In this document: in pieces, positions 52,559-60,236 of the stretch
How positions within the stretch are numbered: the stretch's first letter is position 1
How the letters are laid out: every line of letters begins with the position of its first letter
Assembly: GCA_017792445.1 (NCBI GenBank)
Contig: CP051232.1
Location: 3,818,001-3,882,000, forward strand
Reading direction: 5' to 3'
Source: Maritimibacter sp.
GTDB lineage: Bacteria; Pseudomonadota; Alphaproteobacteria; Rhodobacterales; Rhodobacteraceae
Length of the DNA: 64,000 bases
Program-made: the position numbers and the translations under genes
Notes under the pieces: model-generated
Database searches by the model: none
Told to the model about the DNA's origin: nothing
Seen by the model: the letters and a program-made list of their open reading frames with translations, nothing else

Positions 52559-53814
52559 AGCCGCCGCCACTGAAAGACGACTGTTTCGCGCTGCCGCCGG
52601 GCGTCGCATGGACGCCGGTGGACGACGCGCTTGGCCGGTTGCGGGACCGCCTGCATGCGGTGACCGCAGTCGAGACGGTGCCGCTGGCGGACGCCTCTGG
52701 CCGGTATCTGGCAGAAGATGTCGTTGCGCAGCGGTCGAACCCGCCGACGCCGAACTCGGCGGTCGACGGGTACGGCTTCGCGGCGGCGTCGGTGGGAGAG
52801 GGCGTGCAGATCATGCCGCTGGTCGCCGGACGCTCGGCGGCGGGCGAGCCCTTGCCCGGTGCTGTCCCCGAAGGGCATGCGGTGCGCATCCTGACCGGCG
52901 CGGTGCTGCCCGAGGGCGTGGACACGGTGGTTCTGCAAGAGGATGTCACGGTCGAGGATGGCCGGATCGCGTTTCGCGGGCCGGTGAAGCCGCGCGCGAA
53001 CACCCGCAAGGCGGGCGAGGATGTGGCGGCGGGTGACGTGGTGCTGGGGCAGGGCGCGCGGTTGCGGCCTGCCGAGATCGCCATCCTCGCGGCGACCGGG
53101 GTCCATTCCGTGCCCGTTCGCGCCCCGCTGCGCGTCGGCGTGCTGTCGACCGGTGACGAGATCCGCGCGGTGGGCGAGGACGCGCTGCCGCACCAGATCT
53201 GGGACGCGAACCGCCCGATGCTGTTGTCCTTGCTGGCAAGCTGGGGCTGCCGCGCGGTGGATCTGGGCCACGTGTCCGACGACCGGGCCGCGCTGGCCGA
53301 GCGGCTGAACGACGGGGCAGGCGAAGTTGACGTGATCCTGACCTCGGGCGGGGCGTCGGCTGGGGACGAGGACCACGTGTCCGCGCTGTTGTCCGAGACC
53401 GGAACGATGGAATTGTGGCGCATTGCGATCAAGCCGGGTCGTCCGCTGGCGCTGGGTCTGTGGAAGGGCGTGCCGGTCTTCGGTCTGCCGGGCAACCCGG
53501 TGGCGGCCTTCGTCTGCACGCTGGTCTTCGGCGGTCCGGCGCTTCGGCTGTTGGCTGGGGGAGGCTGGCGCACGCCTGTGGCGCTGACGGTGCCCGCGGC
53601 CTTCTCGAAAAAGAAAAAGCCGGGCCGGCGCGAGTATCTGCGCGCCCGTTTGGACAAGACCGGTGCGGCGGAAGTGTTCGGCTCGGAAGGGTCGGGCCGG
53701 ATTTCGGGGCTGGCGTGGGCCGACGGGCTGGTGGAACTGCCCGATGGCGCGGCGGACATCGGGCCGGGCGATCCGGTGCGCTATATTCCCTTCGCGTCGT
53801 TTGGGTCTTCCTGA
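52555..53814 (+). CDS. moeA: molybdopterin molybdenumtransferase MoeA
   Basis: 419 residues. Domain signs include GRYLAEDVVAQRSNPPTPNSAVDGYGF, the SAGDEDHV motif in TSGGASAGDEDHVSALL, and the LPGNPVAAFVC loop. It inserts molybdate into adenylylated molybdopterin. It starts at GTG 52555, four bases inside mobB. Last gene of fdhD-mobA-mobB-moeA; it faces a minus-strand gene. Confidence 0.94.
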   Translation: MKPPPLKDDCFALPPGVAWTPVDDALGRLRDRLHAVTAVETVPLADASGRYLAEDVVAQRSNPPTPNSAVDGYGFAAASVGEGVQIMPLVAGRSAAGEPLPGAVPEGHAVRILTGAVLPEGVDTVVLQEDVTVEDGRIAFRGPVKPRANTRKAGEDVAAGDVVLGQGARLRPAEIAILAATGVHSVPVRAPLRVGVLSTGDEIRAVGEDALPHQIWDANRPMLLSLLASWGCRAVDLGHVSDDRAALAERLNDGAGEVDVILTSGGASAGDEDHVSALLSETGTMELWRIAIKPGRPLALGLWKGVPVFGLPGNPVAAFVCTLVFGGPALRLLAGGGWRTPVALTVPAAFSKKKKPGRREYLRARLDKTGAAEVFGSEGSGRISGLAWADGLVELPDGAADIGPGDPVRYIPFASFGSS

Positions 53815-53851
53815 CAACGCGCGGACCCCGGCCATCCCTTCGCGCGATAAG

Positions 53852-53873
53852 AAAAGGCCGCCCAAAGGCGACC
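53852..53873 (-). terminator. terminator of the DUF882 gene
   Basis: On the minus strand GGTCGCC-tttg-GGCGGCC forms a 7-bp stem (one G-U pair) followed by TTTTCTT. It lies 35 bp after the DUF882 stop. Confidence 0.68.
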
Positions 53874-53908
53874 CGTCATCCGATCCGTTTGTTGTGTGAA
53901 ACGGGGGC

Positions 53909-54475
53909 TCAGCGGCCCCAGCTACGCACGACGCCGCAATCCATGTGCACGAACTTCGAGCCCGTGTAGCGGCCAACGCCACCGGCGCGGCAGGCTTCGG
54001 CTGCGCGGGCCATCTGGTCGACGCTGCGGCTGTCGAGGTGCAGGTCCGCGGCCTGGCCCTGCATGTGCAGCGAGTTTTTCGCGACTCCCGAGGAGCGGGC
54101 GCGAAGCATCGCGTTGGTCGCCGGCGAGCGGTAGCCCGAGAACAGGGTGTAGGGTTCCGAAACATCCATGAGATTGTGCGAGGCCGACATGATGTCGATC
54201 GTGCGCATGTCGATCATATGCTGTTCGTCGCTGCGCCAGTCGCGCATGAAATAGGTGATCTCTTTCATCACCTCGTTGATGTACTGACCTTCGATCCAGT
54301 AGATGCTGTCGACCATCTCGCCGGTGCGGCCGGAGTACATGCGGATGCGGCGAATGTCGCCCGCTCCGCGAAGAAACCCAGCTGCGTTCGAGAAGGTAGG
54401 CGCCGCGGTGACCGTGGTGGCCGCGAATGCGCCAAGCAGAGCACGCCTCGAAAGGCCCTTCGAGCTCGTCGTCAT
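53909..54475 (-). CDS. DUF882 (peptidase M15-like) protein with Tat signal
   Basis: 188 residues. N-terminal twin-arginine signal SRRALLGAFAATTVTAAPTF. The mature domain shows zinc-ligand spacing of DUF882/YcbK proteins: LFSGYRSPATNAML, LHMQGQAADLHLD and SKFVHMDCGVVRSWGR. The fold is that of D-Ala-type and L,D-carboxypeptidases, so peptidoglycan cleavage is likely. It is divergent from an L,D-transpeptidase gene, and the two may act on the same cross-links. Confidence 0.88.
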   Translation of the reverse strand: MTTSSKGLSRRALLGAFAATTVTAAPTFSNAAGFLRGAGDIRRIRMYSGRTGEMVDSIYWIEGQYINEVMKEITYFMRDWRSDEQHMIDMRTIDIMSASHNLMDVSEPYTLFSGYRSPATNAMLRARSSGVAKNSLHMQGQAADLHLDSRSVDQMARAAEACRAGGVGRYTGSKFVHMDCGVVRSWGR

Positions 54476-54813
54476 GGTATAAAGCGTCCCGTCGCTTGCC
54501 GTTGTCGCCGCTGTTACCGCGGCTGTGATTGCTGCCTCATCCCCAGGCGCATTGCAGTTTTGGCACAGGTCTGAACCTTTTCCAACATGCAGCTGGCCTG
54601 TGGTTCCGTCACATACACGGAATCGGCGGAATTCTGCGCAATCGAGGTTAAAATCCCGCTAACGCGGATAGTTGGCGGATTAGGATTGGACCGTTGCGTG
54701 ATTGCACCAGTCATATAGCCTGACCAAAACGTGATCATTTCCTTCTCTTCGCCACAAGTTAGCTTGGTGAGATAGATACCTCTGCGACTCGCGTATTGGC
54801 GAAAGGACGAAGA
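54476..54813. other. divergent intergenic region of cell-wall genes
   Basis: 338 bp without a gene, A+T-richer than surroundings, between two divergent peptidoglycan-related genes. It holds the CtrA-like site described separately. No small ORF with a ribosome site was found. Confidence 0.5.
54648..54663. promoter_or_regulatory. CtrA-like binding site
   Basis: TTAAAATCCCGCTAAC: TTAA, seven bases, CTAAC, one mismatch from the consensus TTAA-N7-TTAAC. It lies 151 bp before the L,D-transpeptidase ATG and 173 bp from the DUF882 start. Confidence 0.38.
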
Positions 54814-56433
54814 ATGCTGCCCCAGTTCCGGAAGACCCTTGGCCGCACGGCAATCGCCGTGCTGCTCGCAACCGCTGCAAGCCTCTCGTCGGCTCCCGCA
54901 CAGGCACAGGGTCAGATCACGCCCTTCATGTCGGCGGTGGCCGAAAGCGCGGCGCTCGACAAGGAACTGGCGGCTTTCTACCGGGGCAACGGGTATGAAC
55001 CCGTCTGGGTCGGGCAGGACGCCGAAAGCGAGGCACGCCGCACCGCGCTGCTGATGGCGCTGCAGAAGGCGGGCGACCACGCGCTGCCGGTCGACAGCTA
55101 CAACATCCCGCAGCTTGAAGCCGCGATGCGGAACATTTCGACCCAGCGCGATCTGGGCCGCGTCGAGGTTCTGCTCAGCCGCACCTTCCTGAAGTACGCG
55201 CACGACGTGTCCTCGGGCATCCTTGAACCGAAGGCAATCGACGAGACCATCGTGCGCGAACTGCCGCGTCGCGACGGCGCCGAGCTGCTGAAGGGCATGG
55301 TCGACGGCAACCCGGTGACGTTCCTGCGTTCGCTGCCGCCGCAGTTCCCGGAATACACACGCCTGATGAAAGCGCGCCTGAAGATGCAGGAGCAGCTGCT
55401 GAAGGGCGGCTGGGGCCCGCGCGTCAACGCCGGCTCGCTGAAGCCGGGCGACAGCGGCGACGCTGTGGTGCAGTTGCGCAACCGCATGATCGCCATGGGC
55501 TACATGCAGCGCTCGGCCTCGATGGTCTATGACGCGGCGCTTCAGGAAGCGGTGCAGCTCTTCCAGCACGACATGGGCCTGAACCAGGACGGCGTCGCGG
55601 GCGCGACCACGATGTCCGAGATCAATGTCCAGATCGAGGACCGGCTGCCGTCGATCCTTGTTGCGCTGGAACGCGAGCGCTGGATGAACATCCCGCGCGG
55701 CGAGCGCCACGTCTGGGTGAACCTCGTCGACTTCACCGCCTCGGTCGTCGACCACGGCGAAGTGACCTTCAGCACCCGTTCGGTGATCGGCGCCAACGAT
55801 CCCAGCCGTCGCAGCCCCGAGTTCTCGGACGTGATGGAATACATGGAGATCAACCCGTACTGGAACGTGCCGCGTTCGATCGCGACGGGCGAATACCTTC
55901 CGGCGATGATCGCCTCGGGCGGCGCTGCCGCAGGGCATCTTCAGGTGGTCGCCGGCGGCGGTCAGGTCATTTCGCGCGGTGCGATCGACTGGGCGTCCTA
56001 CAGCCCGGGCAGCTTCCCGTTCAGCCTTCGACAGGCGCCGGGGCGCGGCAACGCGCTGGGGCTGGTGAAGTTCATGTTCCCGAACCGCTACAACATCTAC
56101 CTGCACGACACGCCGTCCAAGTCGCTGTTTGCCCGCGACCGGCGTGACTTCAGCCACGGCTGCATCCGTCTGGCCGATCCGTTCGACTTTGCCTATCACC
56201 TGCTGGAACGCCAGACCGACGATCCGGTGAACTTCTTCCAGCGCATCCTGAACAGCGGTCAGAACACCCGTGTCGATCTGGAGCAGCCGATCCCGGTCCA
56301 CCTTGTGTACCGCACGGCCTTCACCTCGCCGAAGGGACGGCTGAACTTCCGTCACGATGTGTACGGACGTGACGCCAAGATCTTCAACGCGCTGATGCGT
56401 GCCGGGGTGGCGCTGAACGACGTGCGCAGCTAA
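54814..56433 (+). CDS. YcbB-type L,D-transpeptidase
   Basis: 539 residues: signal peptide (to about AQAQ, ~35), a long helical region, a peptidoglycan-binding domain (~210-270: LKPGDSGDAVVQLRNRMIAMGY), and a YkuD catalytic domain with HDTPSKSLFARDRRDFSHGCIRL in which C450 is the nucleophile. It forms 3-3 peptidoglycan cross-links or attaches outer-membrane proteins. ATG at 54814 is chosen over one 18 bases upstream by the start of the signal peptide. A strong terminator follows. Confidence 0.9.
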   Translation: MLPQFRKTLGRTAIAVLLATAASLSSAPAQAQGQITPFMSAVAESAALDKELAAFYRGNGYEPVWVGQDAESEARRTALLMALQKAGDHALPVDSYNIPQLEAAMRNISTQRDLGRVEVLLSRTFLKYAHDVSSGILEPKAIDETIVRELPRRDGAELLKGMVDGNPVTFLRSLPPQFPEYTRLMKARLKMQEQLLKGGWGPRVNAGSLKPGDSGDAVVQLRNRMIAMGYMQRSASMVYDAALQEAVQLFQHDMGLNQDGVAGATTMSEINVQIEDRLPSILVALERERWMNIPRGERHVWVNLVDFTASVVDHGEVTFSTRSVIGANDPSRRSPEFSDVMEYMEINPYWNVPRSIATGEYLPAMIASGGAAAGHLQVVAGGGQVISRGAIDWASYSPGSFPFSLRQAPGRGNALGLVKFMFPNRYNIYLHDTPSKSLFARDRRDFSHGCIRLADPFDFAYHLLERQTDDPVNFFQRILNSGQNTRVDLEQPIPVHLVYRTAFTSPKGRLNFRHDVYGRDAKIFNALMRAGVALNDVRS

Positions 56434-56450
56434 ACCCTCAGGGATCACGG

Positions 56451-56480
56451 ACGGCGCGGGTCGCTGGCCCGCGCCGTTTT
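56451..56480 (+). terminator. intrinsic terminator after the L,D-transpeptidase
   Basis: Perfect 10-bp stem ACGGCGCGGG (56451-56460) and CCCGCGCCGT (56468-56477), 7-nt loop, followed by TTT. Confidence 0.82.
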
Positions 56481-56500
56481 CATGCGCGCCGGAGGTATCC

Positions 56501-57595
56501 ATGCCCGCCCACACCATCGCCGAGATCGCAGCCGCCCTCGGGGCCGAGGCCCACGGGGCCACGGACCTGACCGTATCCGGAGCGGCCGAGCCGCAATCGG
56601 CGGGCCCGGACGATCTGGCGCTGGCGATGGACCCGAAATACGCGGACGGGCTGGCCGCCGGACAGGCGCGCGCGGCGCTGCTGTGGCCTGGCGCCGATTG
56701 GCAGGCGCTGGGTCTGGACGCGGCGATCACCGTCGGTCGCGCACGGATGGCGCTGTCAGGGCTGACGCGGATGCTGGATCCGGGGCCCGACCTGTCCGAA
56801 GGCATCCACCCCACCGCCATCGTGCGCGAGGGCGCGTCGGTCGGCGAGGGCGCCGCCATCGGGCCTTTCGTGGTCATCGGGCGCGGCGCGAAGATCGGCG
56901 CGCGGGCGCGGATCGACAGCCATGCCTCGGTCGGGGCCGACACCATCATCGGCGACGACGCGCTGCTGCATGCCGGTGCCCGGATCGGCGCGCGGGTGCG
57001 GATCGGCGACCGGTTCATCGCGCAGCCCGGCGCGGTCGTGGGCGCCGACGGCTTCAGCTATGTCACCCCCGAGAAATCCCGCGCCGAAGCCGCGCGCGAG
57101 ACGATGGCCGGCGAGAACGACGCCGCCGCGCAGGCGTGGATCCGCATCCACAGCCTTGGCGCGGTGGTGCTGGGCGACGACATCGAGGTGGGCGCGAACG
57201 CCTGCATCGACGCGGGCACGATCCGGCCCACCACCATTGGCAGCGGCACCAAGATCGACAACCAGGTGCATATCGCCCACAACTGCACCGTCGGGCGCGA
57301 TTGCTTGTTCGCGGCTCAGGTCGGCATCGCCGGGTCCGTGACCATCGGCGACAACGTCATTTTCGGTGGCAAGGTTGGCGTGGTGGACAACATCTTCGTG
57401 GGCAACGGCGTGGTCGCGGGCGGTGGCACCAATATCCTGTCCAACGTGCCCGAGGGCCGCGTTGTCATGGGCTATCCGGCGGTGAAAATGGACACCCATG
57501 TCGAGATGTACAAGGCGCTGCGCCGGCTTCCGCGCCTTGCAACAGAGGTCGCCGCGCTGAAGAATTCGGTTTCAAAACCGGACGCGAGCGATTAG
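56501..57595 (+). CDS. lpxD: UDP-3-O-acylglucosamine N-acyltransferase
   Basis: 364 residues: N-terminal LpxD domain then a long left-handed beta-helix of hexapeptide repeats (for example IGPFVVIGRGAKIGARARI). The catalytic-type histidine lies in IAHNCTVGRD. It adds the N-linked acyl chain to the lipid A precursor in the cytoplasm. It sits outside the usual bamA-fabZ-lpxA cluster and instead precedes an ACP and a ketosynthase. Confidence 0.93.
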   Translation: MPAHTIAEIAAALGAEAHGATDLTVSGAAEPQSAGPDDLALAMDPKYADGLAAGQARAALLWPGADWQALGLDAAITVGRARMALSGLTRMLDPGPDLSEGIHPTAIVREGASVGEGAAIGPFVVIGRGAKIGARARIDSHASVGADTIIGDDALLHAGARIGARVRIGDRFIAQPGAVVGADGFSYVTPEKSRAEAARETMAGENDAAAQAWIRIHSLGAVVLGDDIEVGANACIDAGTIRPTTIGSGTKIDNQVHIAHNCTVGRDCLFAAQVGIAGSVTIGDNVIFGGKVGVVDNIFVGNGVVAGGGTNILSNVPEGRVVMGYPAVKMDTHVEMYKALRRLPRLATEVAALKNSVSKPDASD

Positions 57596-57625
57596 ATCAG
57601 CGCCCAACCGGGTGAGAGGACGCGC

Positions 57626-57892
57626 ATGGCCGATACAATCAGGGATCGTGTCAGAAAGATCATCGCCGAGCAGGCGGTTCTGGACGTCGAGGACGTCAAA
57701 GGCGAGCAGACGCTCGAGGATCTTGGCATCGACAGCCTTGGGCTTGTGGAGTCGATCTTCGCCATCGAGGAAGAATTCGACATTCAGGTGCCGTTCAACG
57801 CCAACGAGCCCGAGAAAAGCGAGTTCGACATCTCGTCGGTCAGCGCGATCATCGCGGCCGTGGAAGGTCTGGTGAAAGACCAGCACGGATGA
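57626..57892 (+). CDS. acyl carrier protein (AcpXL-like)
   Basis: 88 residues. The phosphopantetheine attachment site is S37 in LGIDSLGLVE, and the acidic helices of the ACP fold flank it. Located between lpxD and a ketosynthase gene, it resembles the dedicated ACPs (AcpXL and relatives) that carry long-chain acyl groups for lipid A in rhizobia, though assignment to that subfamily is by context. It overlaps the next gene by four bases (ATGA). Confidence 0.82.
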   Translation: MADTIRDRVRKIIAEQAVLDVEDVKGEQTLEDLGIDSLGLVESIFAIEEEFDIQVPFNANEPEKSEFDISSVSAIIAAVEGLVKDQHG

Positions 57893-59097
57893 GACGGGTC
57901 GTCATAACCGGCGCGGGAACCATCAACGCGCTGGGGCAGAACGTGGCCGAGACCCTTGAGGCGATGCGCGAGGGGCGCTGCGGTATTTCCGAACTGGATA
58001 TCCGTGACGTGGAACGCCTGTCCGTCCGTATTGGCGGCCAGATCAAGGGCTACGACGAGCACGCGCATTTCAACCGTCAGCAGATCGCGCTTTACGACCG
58101 TTTCACCCAATTCGCGCTTTTGGCCGCCCGGCAGGCGATCAGCCAGTCGGGGCTCGAGTTCATCGGCGATCTGGCGGCGCGGTCGGGCGTGGTGCTGGGC
58201 ACTTCGGGCGGCGGGCTGCAAACGCAGGACGACAACTATCGCGCGGTCTACGAAGAAGGGAAGAACCGGGTTCACCCCTTCATCGTGCCGAAGCTGATGA
58301 ACAACGCCGCGACCAGCCACGTGTCGATGGAGTACAACCTCAAGGGTCCGTCCTTCACGGTGGCGACCGCCTGCGCCTCGTCGAACCACGCGATGGGTCA
58401 GGCGTTCAACATGATCCGGTCCGGCATGGCCGACGCGATGGTCACCGGCGGCGCTGAGGCGATGCTGTGCTTTGGTGGCGTCAAGGCGTGGGAAGGCCTG
58501 CGCGTGATGTCCAAGGATGCCTGCCGCCCGTTCTCGGCCAACCGGTCGGGCATGGTGCAGGGCGAGGGCGCGGGGATCTTTGTGTTCGAGGAATACGAGC
58601 ACGCGAAGAAACGCGGCGCTGAAATCCTTGCCGAAGTCAGCGGCTTCGCGATGACCTCGGACGCCAGCGACATCGTGATGCCCTCGAAGCAGGGCGCGGC
58701 GCGGGCGATCACCGGCGCGATGGCCGACGCGAAGATGAACCGCGACGAGATCGGTTACATCAACGCGCACGGCACCGGGACGGCGGCGAACGACAAGACC
58801 GAATGCGCGGCGGTGGCGGATGCGCTGGGGCCGAAGGCCGACAGTGTGATGATCTCGTCCACCAAGTCGATGCACGGCCACCTGATCGGCGGCACCGGCG
58901 CGGTCGAGCTTCTGGCCTGCATCATGGCTGTTCGCGACGGGATCATCGCGCCAACCATCGGCTATGAGGAACCGGATCAGGAATGCGCGCTGGACGTGGT
59001 CCCGAACGAGGCGCGCGAGGCGCAGGTCGACGCGGTCCTGTCCAACGCCTTCGCCTTCGGCGGGCTGAACGCGGTGCTGGCGCTGCGCAGGGTCTAG
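57889..59097 (+). CDS. beta-ketoacyl-ACP synthase (FabF-like)
   Basis: 402 residues with the thiolase fold. Catalytic C162 in TACASSNH, H in NAHGTGTAAND, and K/H in STKSMHGHLIGGTGA. It elongates acyl-ACP, most likely on the preceding dedicated ACP. Start overlaps the ACP stop by four bases. Its placement after lpxD-acp suggests production of a special acyl chain for lipid A or another envelope lipid. Confidence 0.9.
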   Translation: MRRVVITGAGTINALGQNVAETLEAMREGRCGISELDIRDVERLSVRIGGQIKGYDEHAHFNRQQIALYDRFTQFALLAARQAISQSGLEFIGDLAARSGVVLGTSGGGLQTQDDNYRAVYEEGKNRVHPFIVPKLMNNAATSHVSMEYNLKGPSFTVATACASSNHAMGQAFNMIRSGMADAMVTGGAEAMLCFGGVKAWEGLRVMSKDACRPFSANRSGMVQGEGAGIFVFEEYEHAKKRGAEILAEVSGFAMTSDASDIVMPSKQGAARAITGAMADAKMNRDEIGYINAHGTGTAANDKTECAAVADALGPKADSVMISSTKSMHGHLIGGTGAVELLACIMAVRDGIIAPTIGYEEPDQECALDVVPNEAREAQVDAVLSNAFAFGGLNAVLALRRV

Positions 59098-59121
59098 TTT
59101 CGCACAGCGATACCGCCACGA

Positions 59122-59155
59122 AAAAGGCGCCGCGGATTGCTCCGTGGCGCCTTTT
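59122..59155. terminator. bidirectional terminator between ketosynthase and ialB genes
   Basis: AAAAGGCGCCGCGGA and TCCGTGGCGCCTTTT (one G-U pair) form a 15-bp stem with a 4-nt loop, flanked by A and T runs so that it works on both strands of this convergent pair. Confidence 0.85.
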
Positions 59156-59175
59156 CGTTTCTGTGATGCGTCCGC

Positions 59176-59793
59176 TTACTCGGTGGCGGTCGCCGCCGCA
59201 GCGTTCATCTCGGCGGTTTCGTCGAAGGCGGCGGTGAAGCCGGTCAGCGAAACGGGCAGGGTCACCATCTGGTCCGGCGCGGCGACCGGGCGGATCATGA
59301 TCTTCGCCTCGTTGCCAGCCTTCAGGCCCTCGACGTCCGCGTCCGAAAACCCGAGACGGGCGAAGCAGCCGATCTGCGAGCACCAGGCGAACGGGTATTG
59401 CTTGGGCTGGGCGCTGTCGATCTGGAACGACAGCTGCGCCGTCAGCAGCGTTTCAAGCGGGGTAACCACGGTGGCGCCCGCGGCGGCCTCGACGGCGTCG
59501 TCGGTGATCGGGAAGACGTTGATCTCGGACACTGGGTTGCCGTTACCGTCTTCAAGAAGCTGGTACAGCTGGCACGGATCGTTGCCGGCTTCGGTGCGGA
59601 TGCAGCGGACCTGCCAGTCGCCGTGTTCAGAGTGGGTGTAGACCGAGCCGGGACCGTCTTCGTTCGCGGCGTCGACGCCCATGTTCAATTCCATGGGGTC
59701 GGGAACCGGGGTCTCTTCGGTCGTGTCCTGCGCGAACACCGGGCCGGCGGCCACGATCAGGGCGAGCGGGAGGGCTCGAATCGGATGCTTCAT
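59176..59793 (-). CDS. IalB (invasion-associated locus B) family protein
   Basis: 205 residues. Signal peptide (MKHPIRALPLALIVAAGPVFA), an acidic linker, then an IalB domain with paired cysteines: RCIRTEAGNDPCQLYQLL and WCSQIGCFARLGF. The family was named from Bartonella but is common in free-living Rhodobacterales, where the role is unknown and probably structural in the periplasm. ATG at 59793. It converges on the ketosynthase gene across a shared terminator. Confidence 0.88.
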   Translation of the reverse strand: MKHPIRALPLALIVAAGPVFAQDTTEETPVPDPMELNMGVDAANEDGPGSVYTHSEHGDWQVRCIRTEAGNDPCQLYQLLEDGNGNPVSEINVFPITDDAVEAAAGATVVTPLETLLTAQLSFQIDSAQPKQYPFAWCSQIGCFARLGFSDADVEGLKAGNEAKIMIRPVAAPDQMVTLPVSLTGFTAAFDETAEMNAAAATATE

Positions 59794-59922
59794 TGGGTAT
59801 CCATCGCTCTCGTGTGAATTTGTCGGCGCGGGTGTAGCACGGGGCGAAAAGAGTGTCAGTCCCCGTTTTCGAGACCGCCACGCGACACGCGAAATCCCAC
59901 CGGTTTGCGTGTGCATCACATG

Positions 59923-59949
59923 AAAAAAGGGCCGTAACCGGCCCTTTTT
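59923..59949. terminator. orphan hairpin with A/T runs
   Basis: AAAAAA-GGGCCG-taac-CGGCCC-TTTTT: a 6-bp G/C stem flanked by complementary A and T runs. It is able to terminate on either strand, but no annotated gene ends here. Confidence 0.75.
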
Positions 59950-60092
59950 CCACAATTTTTCTCTCCCTGCCGGACTGGCCGACGTGTTTTGTGGTTCGGA
60001 CGCTAAGCGCTTTGTGCGCAACGGTCAATGGCAAAAACTTCACAATCCTCGGATGCTGCGTCTGCACGGGAGATGCCGCAGTTGCGGCCTGC

Positions 60093-60186
60093 AAAAAAGG
60101 CCGCGCCCAAGGGCGCGGCCAGTCTGACAGGGAGGAAGTCTGTCCGTTCCACTGGGGACCGGACACCTTAACTATGGCACTCATTT
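60093..60186 (-). ncRNA. candidate small RNA with CCUCC loop and strong terminator
   Basis: On the minus strand a TACAAT-like -10 box (complement of 60193-60198) is followed by a hairpin GACAG-acttcctcc-CTGTC (60144-60126), whose loop is complementary to ribosome-binding sites, then a 10-bp GC hairpin (60120-60099) and TTTTTT (60098-60093). No ORF fits. A further GTCCG/CGGAC pairing at 60142-60164 competes with the first stem. The 5' end is approximate and the -35 box is poor. Confidence 0.45.
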
Positions 60187-60236
60187 CTTAACATTGTATT
60201 TTCGGGTGGGACGCAGTTCGGGTCGGAGGGTGAACA

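Noticed and set aside
54514-57018. An 834-codon minus-strand frame
   Set aside because: Antisense to the L,D-transpeptidase and lpxD genes, low-complexity translation, no motif.
59999-60015. A third LacI-type agl operator (TAAGCGCTTTG)
   Set aside because: Only one half matches the agl palindrome, and the location is far from sugar genes; likely chance.
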